Assembly: GCA_964570785.1 (NCBI GenBank)
Contig: CAZMZG010000006.1
Location: 1 to 48,129 of the forward strand
DNA: 48,129 nucleotides
Source of the DNA: Thermatribacter sp964570785
GTDB taxonomy: Bacteria; Atribacterota; Atribacteria; Atribacterales; Thermatribacteraceae
Direction: 5' to 3'
The notes beneath the pieces are model-generated. The model ran no database searches, had not been told where the DNA came from, and worked only from the letters and a program-made list of their open reading frames with translations. Both the position numbers and the translations under genes were made by a program. This document shows, one piece after another, positions 24,563-32,295 of the stretch (position 1 is the stretch's first letter; each line of letters begins with the position of its first letter).

Positions 24563-25458
24563 TGGAGTTGCTTATTAAACCCGTTGCGCCCTTTACCACG
24601 AGACACTGGCGTAGAGCTTACTCAAGCTTTCAGGACAGTTCCTTCTTCTGGAACGGGGAGGAAATTTTGATTGGGATTGATTTTCCTCCCCGAGCCGGAG
24701 CGATCCGGATCCAGGAGGAAGGAGCGCCGGAAAACCCTCTCCTCAAGGTAAAGTGGCAGGGCGCTTTCAAAAAAGAAGAAGTTCATCACATAGTCTCCCA
24801 TGTACTAAGCAGCAACGAACCAGTAATCCCCTTTTACCAAAAATTTGATAAAGACCCGGTTATGAAAAACTTAATCAGGAAATTTTCAGGAACCAGGATG
24901 CCCCGGACACGCAGCTTCTTTGAAGCCTTAGTAACCACCGTCCTGGAACAGCAGGTTTCCATGAAAGTGGCTTCTACATTGAGAGAACGTTTCATAAAAA
25001 AATTCAGTTCCCGAAAAAACCTTTTCGAAGGAAGGGAACTTTATGCTTTTCCGCTTCCCAAGGAAGTCGCCACCTCCAGCACCGAAGAACTCTGTCAGAT
25101 AGGGATATCCCGCACTAAGGCCCGAACCATTTTCAACTTTGCTCAGGCTCTGAAAGAAGGCACCCTGGATCCCCACTCTTTGAGCGAAGAAAACCCCCAG
25201 TCAATAATCTCCTTTCTCACCACCTTTCCAGGTATTGGCAAGTGGAGTGCCCAGTTTATAGTCACCCGCTGGCTGGGCCCACCAGATATTTTTGCTTGCT
25301 CTGACCTTGGGGTACGCAAGGCTTTGAGCAAGCTCTACCTCAACGGTAAAATGCCCACACCTTTAGAAAGCGAACAGTTTATGGAACGCTTTTCGCCCTG
25401 GAGGAGGCTGGCCGGTTTTTATCTTTTGCTCGCCTACACTGGAGGAGGTGACGCATGA
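24562..25458 (+). CDS. AlkA-like DNA glycosylase (HhH-GPD family)
   Basis: 298 residues, base excision repair of alkylated purines. An N-terminal AlkA-type beta domain (about 1-110) precedes the HhH-GPD domain: FFEALVTTVLEQQVSMKVAS, the helix-hairpin-helix LTTFPGIGKWSAQFIVTRW, and the catalytic Asp248 in FACSDLGVRKAL. There is no iron-sulfur cysteine cluster, as expected for AlkA. GTG start shares a base with the preceding stop; its own end overlaps the cyclase ATG (ATGA). Substrate range (3-methyladenine versus others) is not readable from sequence. Confidence 0.9.
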   Translation: MELLIKPVAPFTTRHWRRAYSSFQDSSFFWNGEEILIGIDFPPRAGAIRIQEEGAPENPLLKVKWQGAFKKEEVHHIVSHVLSSNEPVIPFYQKFDKDPVMKNLIRKFSGTRMPRTRSFFEALVTTVLEQQVSMKVASTLRERFIKKFSSRKNLFEGRELYAFPLPKEVATSSTEELCQIGISRTKARTIFNFAQALKEGTLDPHSLSEENPQSIISFLTTFPGIGKWSAQFIVTRWLGPPDIFACSDLGVRKALSKLYLNGKMPTPLESEQFMERFSPWRRLAGFYLLLAYTGGGDA

Positions 25459-26105
25459 AAAAAGTTATTGACCTGACCAGGTCCATTTCCGAAAAAACCT
25501 GGGTCTTTCCAGGACAGCCTCAGCCGGTGATTTTCCCCTGGACCGTCATAGAAAATCACGGCTATGCCACCTTTGCTCTTTTCATGGTGGAACATACGGC
25601 CACCCACGTTGATGCGCCAGCCCATTTCCTGCCTCAGGGCAAAGCCATCGATGAAATACCCCCTGAACATTCCTTCGGAAAAGCCACAGCTCTTGACCTG
25701 AGCATGTTTTCACCTGGGAGCACTGTAAACCTCGAAGGGCTCCGGAAAAAAATACCAGAAGTGGAAGACCTGATCCAGGGTAAAGAAATAATTCTCTTCA
25801 AAACAGGAGCAGAGAAGCATTACCCAGGTAACGACTACTTTCAAAAAGGAGTGGGCATTGGGGAAGATGTAGCTGAGTTTCTCATCCAGCAAAAAATAAA
25901 AGCGGTGGGCACTGATGCGCCTTCCATCGATTTTGAGCCCTATTCTACCCACCGCCTGCTACTTGAAAAGGAAATCCTTATCTACGAATCCTTGACTAAT
26001 CTCGGAAAGCTCATTGGCAAATCTTTCTGGTTTTACGCCTTTCCCTTGAAACTGCAAGGGCTTACCGGCTCGCCGGTGCGGGCAGTAGCTATTTTTGAAG
26101 ATTAG
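25455..26105 (+). CDS. Cyclase family protein (kynurenine formamidase-like)
   Basis: 216 residues of the metal-dependent cyclase/formamidase fold (PF04199 type). The signature HTATHVDAPAHF gives the His-x-x-x-His-x-Asp zinc or manganese ligands; it opens IDLTRSISEKTWVFPGQP and closes with GTDAPSIDFEPYSTH and RAVAIFED. Such enzymes hydrolyse N-formylkynurenine, cyclic imides or isatin; no tryptophan-degradation genes are nearby, so the substrate is open. It overlaps the glycosylase by 4 bases and runs 17 bases into the 3' end of the convergent TPR gene. Confidence 0.88.
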   Translation: MKKVIDLTRSISEKTWVFPGQPQPVIFPWTVIENHGYATFALFMVEHTATHVDAPAHFLPQGKAIDEIPPEHSFGKATALDLSMFSPGSTVNLEGLRKKIPEVEDLIQGKEIILFKTGAEKHYPGNDYFQKGVGIGEDVAEFLIQQKIKAVGTDAPSIDFEPYSTHRLLLEKEILIYESLTNLGKLIGKSFWFYAFPLKLQGLTGSPVRAVAIFED

Positions 26106-26733
26106 CCGCACCTTTTCGGGCTACCTTCAACCAGTATTGAGCTTTTTCGTCATCGGGATGAAAGACAAGGTATTTTTCAAAAGCCCATACTGCGCGGTGG
26201 TAATCCCCCACCTTAATCAAAGCAGCGCCCAGAAAATAATAAGCCTTCGCAAATTTGGAGTTGTTGCGAATCGCCTCTTCAAAAAGCGGTATGGCAGCAA
26301 AATAATCGCCATTTTGATAAGCAACTATTCCTTCTTCAAAGTTGTCCCAAACTGCTTTTCCATACTTTTTGTAATTTTCGCACTTTTCTTTGAAATACGC
26401 TGCCTGCTTGTCGTCAGGCACAAGCTCAAGCACCTTACCCCAGGCCCAAATGGCTTCATCGTACATTCCTTCCTCCTGATAGGTACGGGCTAACCATTTC
26501 CAGGCTTTGATAAAGTTGGGCTTGGTGGAAACTGCCTCGATGAAAAACTGAATCGCTTCTTCCTTACGGCCCTCCTGGTAGAGGTTATAACCCTGGTCGA
26601 ACATCACTTGAGCGTACCCTTCAGCAGTAACGTCAAAACTGTAAGGAGGCTGGACTTCCTCCACAGCCCAGCTTGCTGAAAAACCCAAAACCAGGCCCAA
26701 AAACAACCCCCAGAGCAAAATACGCTTCAGCAC
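26089..26733 (-). CDS. Secreted tetratricopeptide-repeat protein
   Basis: 214 residues. The GTG start has AAAGGAGGTG 7-8 bases upstream. A signal peptide (RILLWGLFLGLVLGFSASWA) is followed by at least four TPR units, e.g. YNLYQEGRKEEAIQFFIEA, TYQEEGMYDEAIWAWGKVL, VAYQNGDYFAAIPLFEEAI and ALIKVGDYHRAVWAFEKYL. TPR units form a protein-binding superhelix, so it probably scaffolds an envelope complex; no partner is indicated nearby. The gene has its own extended -10. Confidence 0.87.
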   Translation of the reverse strand: MLKRILLWGLFLGLVLGFSASWAVEEVQPPYSFDVTAEGYAQVMFDQGYNLYQEGRKEEAIQFFIEAVSTKPNFIKAWKWLARTYQEEGMYDEAIWAWGKVLELVPDDKQAAYFKEKCENYKKYGKAVWDNFEEGIVAYQNGDYFAAIPLFEEAIRNNSKFAKAYYFLGAALIKVGDYHRAVWAFEKYLVFHPDDEKAQYWLKVARKGAANLQK

Positions 26734-26763
26734 TGCATACCACCTCCTTTTTTCCTCTCAAAT

Positions 26764-26772
26764 ATTGTAGCA
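26764..26772 (-). promoter_or_regulatory. Extended -10 promoter of the TPR gene
   Basis: On the minus strand, TGC followed by TACAAT (26769-26764), 31 bases before the GTG start at 26733. No convincing -35. Confidence 0.45.
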
Positions 26773-26869
26773 CAGGCTTTTTTGAAAAATTCTGGCAGAG
26801 AATCTTTTCAAAAATTCAGGATAAATCAGGAAAGTTAAGGGACTGTTACAATCCTACATTAAGACCGCT

Positions 26870-27390
26870 TAACCCTAAAAAGAGATAGAAGTATCTCCTG
26901 CTAAAAGAGAAACCAAGCCTAAAAAGAAGAAATACCTCACATAGAGCCTCATATAGAAAAAACATAGAAAAACTAAGCAATAAAAATATTACCTTGAGTT
27001 AACTTCCAGAATAAGCCCAGGAAAAAGTTAAAAAAAAGAATATTGAGAAAAAGCTTTTGAGCTGCATATATACCAGAGAAGACTTCAGGAAGTGGAGCTT
27101 CTGGTGGTTGAGGAGACCTGAGGAATATGGGAAGCTACTGGAAGTAGTTTATCCTGAAGCTAAAAAAAGAACCTGAGATAGTCAGAACCCCAAAAGAACA
27201 AAAAAGAAAACTTCTTCAAACATCTGAGAACTTTTCTCGAGTTAAAAGACGAACAACAGGTTAACTATGCAATAGTAATAGCTACTTATCTTTTGAGTTT
27301 AGAAAAGGAGAAAGTGAAAACCAAAAAAGATATTTCTATCAGTTTATTATTCTATCAATTTAGATCAATTTTCAACACTGGAGGCTGACA
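26870..27390 (+). pseudogene. AT-rich intergenic stretch with remnants of a decayed gene
   Basis: This long gap (26773-27411) has no intact gene and is clearly more A-rich than its surroundings. Protein-like fragments appear in changing frames: about 26883-26942 (EIEVSPAKRETKPKKKK), about 27016-27176 (KLLSCIYTREDFRKWSFWW then RRPEEYGKLLEVVYPEAKK), about 27168-27200 (EPEIVRTPKEQK), and about 27205-27388 (FFKHLRTFLELKDEQQVNY then AIVIATYLLSLEKEKVKTK). Frameshifts and stops separate them, as in an eroded coding sequence. I do not recognise the family and no inverted repeats mark a mobile element. Chance open frames remain possible. Confidence 0.35.
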
Positions 27391-27411
27391 GTACCCTACT
27401 GAAGGCCAGCG

Positions 27412-27440
27412 TTGACTTCCCTAAAGTATTTTGCTATAAT
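27412..27440 (+). promoter_or_regulatory. Strong promoter of the ribose-type importer operon
   Basis: TTGACT (27412-27417), exactly 17 bases, then TATAAT (27435-27440) with TGC in front (extended -10). This is the best sigma70-type promoter in the window. Confidence 0.8.
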
Positions 27441-27452
27441 ACTCTCTATTCA

Positions 27453-27466
27453 TGAAAACGTTTTTA
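27453..27466 (+). promoter_or_regulatory. LacI-family operator
   Basis: TGAAAACGTTTTTA with a perfect AAAACGTTTT core sits just after the predicted transcription start. It matches two sites at 31286 and 31319. LacI-type proteins recognise such CG-centred palindromes; the regulator at 38811 is the obvious candidate. Confidence 0.75.
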
Positions 27467-27509
27467 TAAAATCGCGACGTAAACTCGCTAAAAAGCAGGG
27501 GCATCGAAG

Positions 27510-29021
27510 ATGGCAAATGCTCTACTGGCCATGAAAAGCATCTCCAAAAGATTCCCCGGCGTGCAGGCCCTCGAAAAGGTTGATTTCGAAGCCAAAGCAG
27601 GCGAAGTACACGCTTTAGTTGGCGAAAACGGAGCCGGCAAATCTACCCTGATGAAGGTCTTAATCGGCATTTATCCACCAGACGAAGGAGAAATTCTTCT
27701 CAATCAGAAAAAAGTTAGCATTAACAATCCCTTGGAAGCAGAAAAGTTGGGAATAAGCATGATTTTTCAGGAATTCAACTTAGTCCCCCACCTGACAGTG
27801 GCTGAAAACATATTTTTTTCTGCACTTCCTCACAACCGGATTGGAAAAATAAACTGGAAGGAGCTCTGGGCCAAATCCGAAGCTGTTCTTAAAGAATTAG
27901 AAATCCCTATAAATCCCAAAGTCATAGTTAAAAACCTCACTGTATCAGAAATGCAAATGGTTGAAATAGCCAAGGCCCTCTCTAAAAACGCTCGCATAAT
28001 AATCATGGACGAGCCCACCTCTGCACTCACCAGGGGTGAAACCGAAATACTGTTTAAGCAAATCAAAAAGCTGACTTCGCAGGGAGTGGCAGTCATCTTT
28101 ATCGGACACCACCTGGAGGAAATTAAGGAAATAGCTGATAGAATAACCGTCCTGAGAGACGGTTGCAAAGTAGCCACTGTAAACAACGCTGACGTTTCCA
28201 AGGAAGACATAGCGGCTATGATGGTGGGTAGAAGGATTGAAACCATGTTTCCCAAAACTCAAAATTTCTCCAGAAAAGAAATCATCCTGACTGTAAAAGG
28301 GTTAACCAGAAAAGGGATTTTTGAAAACATCTCCTTTTCCCTCAAAAAGGGAGAAGTACTTGGTATTTACGGTCTGGTGGGTTCTGGAAGAACTCAGGTA
28401 GCCAGGAGCATTTTTGGTGAAGACCCTTTGGATGAGGGTGAAGTGTGGATCGAAAGTGAACCAGTCATCATCAAACACCCCAAATACGCGGTGCAAAAGG
28501 GGATAGGTCTGGTTCCAGAAGACCGTTCCCAGCATGGCCTTTTGCTCGGGATGAGTGTTAGGGAAAACATCTCGCTTCCCAACCTGGAAAAAGTATCTTC
28601 CCGGGGATGGATCAACAACCTCAAAGAAGGAGAAATGGCTACAAGACAGGTCAACAAGCTCTCCATCAAAACCCCCTCCCTAGACCAAAAAGTTTTGTAT
28701 CTTTCGGGAGGAAACCAGCAAAAAGTGGTGGTTGCGAAATGGTTGGAGAAAAACCCCCGTGTTCTCATCCTTGATGAACCTACCCGGGGCATTGACGTTG
28801 GCGCAAAGGCCGAAATATACAGCTTGATAGACAAGCTGGCCCAAGAGGGAGTCGGCATTATTATGATCTCCTCAGAACTACCCGAAATCCTGGGAATAAG
28901 TGACCGGATACTGGTGATGAGAGAAGGAAGAATCGTGGCTGAACTGCTTAGGAAGGAAGCCACTCCCCAAAAGATAATCATGGCGGCAGCAGGAGGAATG
29001 AAAACTGATGGAAAATCTTAA
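27510..29021 (+). CDS. Sugar ABC importer ATPase, RbsA/MglA type
   Basis: 503 residues with two fused ATPase domains, typical of CUT2 importers. Domain 1: Walker A GENGAGKST, Walker B IIIMDEPTSAL and a relaxed signature LTVSEMQMVEI. Domain 2: altered P-loop YGLVGSGRTQ, signature LSGGNQQKVVVAKWL and Walker B VLILDEPTRGID. This asymmetry is normal for RbsA. It powers uptake of a monosaccharide with the following permease and binding protein. The ribosome site before ATG 27510 is modest (AGGGG). First gene after the LacI operator, and overlaps the permease by 14 bases. Confidence 0.94.
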   Translation: MANALLAMKSISKRFPGVQALEKVDFEAKAGEVHALVGENGAGKSTLMKVLIGIYPPDEGEILLNQKKVSINNPLEAEKLGISMIFQEFNLVPHLTVAENIFFSALPHNRIGKINWKELWAKSEAVLKELEIPINPKVIVKNLTVSEMQMVEIAKALSKNARIIIMDEPTSALTRGETEILFKQIKKLTSQGVAVIFIGHHLEEIKEIADRITVLRDGCKVATVNNADVSKEDIAAMMVGRRIETMFPKTQNFSRKEIILTVKGLTRKGIFENISFSLKKGEVLGIYGLVGSGRTQVARSIFGEDPLDEGEVWIESEPVIIKHPKYAVQKGIGLVPEDRSQHGLLLGMSVRENISLPNLEKVSSRGWINNLKEGEMATRQVNKLSIKTPSLDQKVLYLSGGNQQKVVVAKWLEKNPRVLILDEPTRGIDVGAKAEIYSLIDKLAQEGVGIIMISSELPEILGISDRILVMREGRIVAELLRKEATPQKIIMAAAGGMKTDGKS

Positions 29022-29967
29022 CAGCCAGAAAAGTGCTACAAAGGTTTTGCGTGGTCTGGGTTCAGTTATTGGGTTAGTGGGGCTCTGTGTGGTGCTGTCC
29101 ATCATTACACCCACTTTCTACAAGGGGAGCAACATCCTCAACATCCTTCGTCAGGTGTCCGACATCTCAATCCTGGCTGCCGGAGAAACTTTTGTGATCC
29201 TTACCGGTGGCATAGATCTATCAGTAGGGTCGGTGCTGGGATTCTGTGGAGTGATACTGGCAAGCGTCCTCAAATCCACTGGTAGCGCACTGATGGGAGT
29301 TCTGGTCGGCCTGGGGCTGGGATCCCTGCTTGGATTTACCAACGGAGCGCTGGTGAGTAAAGGAGGATTGCCACCTTTTTGCGCCACTCTGGGTATGATG
29401 GCTGTAGCAAGGGGTCTGGCCTTTGTGTACACTCAGGGTAGGCCCATAAGTAGCTTTGAAAAATCTTTTCGTTTCCTGGGCACAGGGTATCTGGGCTTCA
29501 TACCTATGCCGGTGGTCATTGCCTTTGTAGTATACATTCTAGTTTTTATGGTACTTAAACATACTGTCTTTGGACGATACGTCTACTCCATAGGTAGTAA
29601 TGAAACAGCCACCCGGCTCTCTGGTATAAAAACAGACTATTACAAAACCATAGTCTATACCATAAGTGGTCTAACGGCAGGATTGGGAGCTGTTATTCTT
29701 ACTGCGCGCATCAACTCCGGACATCCCCTGGCCGGTCAAAACTACGAACTGGACGCTATTGCAGCGGTGGTCATAGGAGGCACCAGTCTTTCTGGAGGAG
29801 AAGGTTCTATACTGGGAACCTTGGTAGGAGCCCTGATTATGGGAGTTATAAGAAACGGGCTTAATTTGATTAATGTAGACCCATTTTGGCAGCAGGTGGT
29901 AATAGGCATTGTAATCATTGCAGCAGTGCTTGCTGACAGCAGAGCCAAAATGAGTAGGGGGAGGTGA
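29008..29967 (+). CDS. Sugar ABC importer permease, RbsC/AraH type
   Basis: 319 residues, eight to ten membrane segments, BPD_transp_2 family. Signature LTGGIDLSVGSVLGFCG follows the first helices; DAIAAVVIGGTSLSGGEGS and GTLVGALIMGVIRNGLNL are the usual C-terminal motifs. It forms the channel of the CUT2 importer. The ATG lies inside the end of the ATPase gene with AGGAGGAATG upstream, so translation is coupled. A 9-bp hairpin separates it from the binding-protein gene. Confidence 0.94.
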   Translation: MENLNSQKSATKVLRGLGSVIGLVGLCVVLSIITPTFYKGSNILNILRQVSDISILAAGETFVILTGGIDLSVGSVLGFCGVILASVLKSTGSALMGVLVGLGLGSLLGFTNGALVSKGGLPPFCATLGMMAVARGLAFVYTQGRPISSFEKSFRFLGTGYLGFIPMPVVIAFVVYILVFMVLKHTVFGRYVYSIGSNETATRLSGIKTDYYKTIVYTISGLTAGLGAVILTARINSGHPLAGQNYELDAIAAVVIGGTSLSGGEGSILGTLVGALIMGVIRNGLNLINVDPFWQQVVIGIVIIAAVLADSRAKMSRGR

Positions 29968-30016
29968 AAGAACAGATATAAAAACAAGGAAAGTCTGTAA
30001 GTCAACCAATAGTAAG

Positions 30017-30040
30017 TCACCATCAACTAACTGATGGTGA
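30017..30040 (+). other. Hairpin before the binding-protein gene
   Basis: TCACCATCA (30017-30025) pairs perfectly with TGATGGTGA (30032-30040), loop of six, no U-tract. Placed between permease and binding-protein genes, it could protect the downstream mRNA and raise binding-protein output. Confidence 0.55.
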
Positions 30041-30075
30041 AAAACAAACATTCTGTAGCAGAAAGGAGGAATAAA

Positions 30076-31020
30076 GTGAAAGGCAAATTAATGAGCAAGT
30101 TCGTTTGGTTTGTCGTTGTAGTGCTTTTTCTGTTTGGAACCGCAGTCTTCGCAGCCGAGGATAAAGTGGTTATAGGGTACTCGGTGCAAGACCTTGGTAA
30201 CCAGTATTGGCAGATGGTAGCTCAGGGAATCAAAGACCGGGCAGCTGAGATCGGCAATATTGATGTGATTGTGCTGGACGCGCGCACTGACCCCGCCAAA
30301 CAGCTGGCCCAGGTAGAAGACTTGATTCAGCAAAAGGTCGACGTTATCCTTCTTTCGCCGTGGGACCCAGATCCAGGTGGAAGCTGTGTCGAAGTGGCCA
30401 ATGAGGCGGGGATACCGGTCATCGTGCTTGATGTGGGAGTAAACTCTGGCAAGATAGAAACCTTCGTAGTATCCGATAACCTTAAAGGTGGAGAAATGGC
30501 AGGAGAGTTTATAGCCGAGAAAATAGGATACCAGGGCAAAGTAGCTCACATTCAGTGCCAGCTGGGTTATGTTATCCCTGCTTTAAGGGGTGAAGGTTTC
30601 ACCAAAGTCATGCAAAAATACGGAATTGAAATCGTGGCCAAGCAACCAGCCGACTCTCAAAGAGCCAAAGGTATGACTGTCATGGAAAATTTCATTCAGG
30701 CGCATCCCGACCTCGACGCCGTGTTCTGCGAAAATGACGAAATGGCACTCGGTGCTCTGGAAGCAGTAAAAGCCGCAGGCTTGGAGGACCAGATCATAGT
30801 GGTTGGTTTCGACGCTATTCCTGATGCGCTGTGCTCTATCAAAAACGGAGAACTTGCTGCTACAGTCGCCCAACAACCTTATGAAATGGGCAAGATGGGC
30901 GTAGATTACGCGCTAAAGGTGTTGCAAGGAGAAAAACTTCCTGAAGTGGTATATGTTCCAGTAGCCCTGGTAACGCCCGAAAACGTTGATGAGTTTTTAG
31001 GCGGGAGACCTTGCGAGTAG
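30076..31020 (+). CDS. Sugar-binding protein of the ribose-type importer
   Basis: 314 residues from GTG 30076, chosen over ATG 30034 because AAAGGAGG lies 7 bases upstream and a proper signal peptide follows (KGKLMSKFVWF, hydrophobic core, cleavage after VFA). The mature protein is a type I periplasmic-binding fold (Peripla_BP_4): KVVIGYSVQDLGNQYWQM, DARTDPAKQLAQVEDLI, VDVILLSPWDPDP, then VFCENDEMALGALEAVKAAG and VVGFDAIPDALCSI. It binds a monosaccharide or similar small sugar; the exact ligand is not predictable. A 15-bp hairpin follows the stop. Confidence 0.92.
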   Translation: MKGKLMSKFVWFVVVVLFLFGTAVFAAEDKVVIGYSVQDLGNQYWQMVAQGIKDRAAEIGNIDVIVLDARTDPAKQLAQVEDLIQQKVDVILLSPWDPDPGGSCVEVANEAGIPVIVLDVGVNSGKIETFVVSDNLKGGEMAGEFIAEKIGYQGKVAHIQCQLGYVIPALRGEGFTKVMQKYGIEIVAKQPADSQRAKGMTVMENFIQAHPDLDAVFCENDEMALGALEAVKAAGLEDQIIVVGFDAIPDALCSIKNGELAATVAQQPYEMGKMGVDYALKVLQGEKLPEVVYVPVALVTPENVDEFLGGRPCE

Positions 31021-31028
31021 CCGCAAAA

Positions 31029-31061
31029 ATCTGGGGGGTAGCTCCAAGCTACCCCCCAGAT
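31029..31061 (+). terminator. Terminator-like hairpin after the CUT2 operon
   Basis: A perfect 15-bp stem (31029-31043 with 31047-31061) and a 3-base loop start 8 bases after the binding-protein stop. The tail TAAATTTAAA is only weakly U-rich. Confidence 0.7.
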
Positions 31062-31285
31062 AAATTTAAAAACTTTCAAAGTATATTTATCTTCGCACAA
31101 GCCAACATGAGGTTTAGGTAAAATCCGGGAGAAGAATCAGCTCCAAATCTTTGTTGCAACTAATAAAGAAACAGCAATCTTTTTACCTCGAAATGAGCTT
31201 CGCTACATCAAGCCAGTTTCCTCAAAACACCTGTGCTGTAGCACAGCCCTTCTTAAAAAATTTCCCAAAATTTTCTCCAAAACTA
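31062..31285. other. Non-coding spacer
   Basis: No gene supported. One small hairpin, CTGTGC (31231-31236) with GCACAG (31241-31246), precedes the operator-promoter region. Confidence 0.4.
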
Positions 31286-31332
31286 TGGAAACGTTTTTCA
31301 CTTTGAGTTATAATTTTATAGAAACGTTTTCA
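31286..31332 (+). promoter_or_regulatory. Promoter bracketed by two LacI-family operators
   Basis: Operator A, TGGAAACGTTTTTC (31286-31299), covers the -35 position; TATAAT is at 31309-31314; operator B, TAGAAACGTTTTCA (31319-31332), covers the predicted start. Operator centres are 33 bases apart, about three helical turns, so two dimers would sit on one DNA face. Drives the 14-gene run starting at 31368. Confidence 0.8.
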
Positions 31333-31367
31333 TAAAACCCCAAAATCACCCTTAAGGAGGGAACAAA

Positions 31368-32282
31368 ATGGCCAAAGCAAAAATCTCCATCGGTAGCTGG
31401 GCATACGCTATAGGACCTTACGCAGACCACCCGGTACCACTCGAAGAAGTAGTCAGAAGGCTTTCCGAGCTGGGTTTTGATGGAATCGAACTCGGCGGCT
31501 TTAAACCCCACGCTCACCCCGACCTCTATCCCACCAAAGAAGACCGCAAAAAGCTGGTTGGCCTTTTGGAAAAGCACGGACTTGGGGTAAGTGCTTATGT
31601 GCCAGACCTGTGGAGTTTCCCCTTTGCAAGCGGTGACCCCAAAGTGGTCAAAGACTATGAGGATATGTTTGATAAGTCGCTGGAGCTCTGCGTGGACTGT
31701 GGATTCGAAAAATTAAGAGTCGATACTGTAACTGGGACTCCTTTTCCTGCTGATTGGGATTACCAGGAAACCTGGCAACGAGTTGTGGAAATGTTTCAGA
31801 AATGCGCCGACAAAGCCAAAGATGCGGGGAAAGCCATCGTATGGGAGTTTGAGCCGGGCTTCATTTTCAACAAACCCAGCGAAGTCAAAAAAATGCACGA
31901 TGATGTAAACCGTGATAATTTTAAAGTCCTCTTTGACACCAGCCACGCCCAAATGTGTGCTGTGGTTGGTGCCAAGCAAGTTGAACCCAAAGAAACCCTC
32001 AAAGGAGGCGTTCTGGAATTCATAGAAATGCTTGATGGTCGCATCGGTCATGTCCACCTGATTGACTCTGACAATACCCTGCATGACGACGAAACCAGCA
32101 CCCATGCTCCTTTTGGCACCGGGTACGTTAACTTCGAAGAGGTAATACCTGCCCTGGTTAAAAATGGTTATAAATCAGAATGGTGGTGCATTGACCTTTG
32201 CTTCTGGCCCAATGCCTGGGACATAACCGCCGATTCCATCAAGTTCCTGCGCGACCTCTTCACTCGCCTGGGAATGTTATAA
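31368..32282 (+). CDS. Sugar phosphate isomerase/epimerase family protein
   Basis: 304 residues, AP-endonuclease-2/xylose-isomerase-like TIM barrel. SIGSWAYAIGPYADHPV at the start, LSELGFDGIELGGF on strand two, KAIVWEFEPGF (metal Glu), KVLFDTSHAQM (metal Asp/His), and IGHVHLIDSDNTLHDDE with THAPFGTGYVNF near the end give the expected metal-site residues. Such enzymes interconvert ketoses or inososes. Good AAGGAGGG ribosome site before ATG. It is the first gene behind the double operator and is followed by a dehydrogenase, which suggests sugar or polyol breakdown; substrate unknown. Confidence 0.87.
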   Translation: MAKAKISIGSWAYAIGPYADHPVPLEEVVRRLSELGFDGIELGGFKPHAHPDLYPTKEDRKKLVGLLEKHGLGVSAYVPDLWSFPFASGDPKVVKDYEDMFDKSLELCVDCGFEKLRVDTVTGTPFPADWDYQETWQRVVEMFQKCADKAKDAGKAIVWEFEPGFIFNKPSEVKKMHDDVNRDNFKVLFDTSHAQMCAVVGAKQVEPKETLKGGVLEFIEMLDGRIGHVHLIDSDNTLHDDETSTHAPFGTGYVNFEEVIPALVKNGYKSEWWCIDLCFWPNAWDITADSIKFLRDLFTRLGML

Positions 32283-32295
32283 GGGGGTAATAAAA

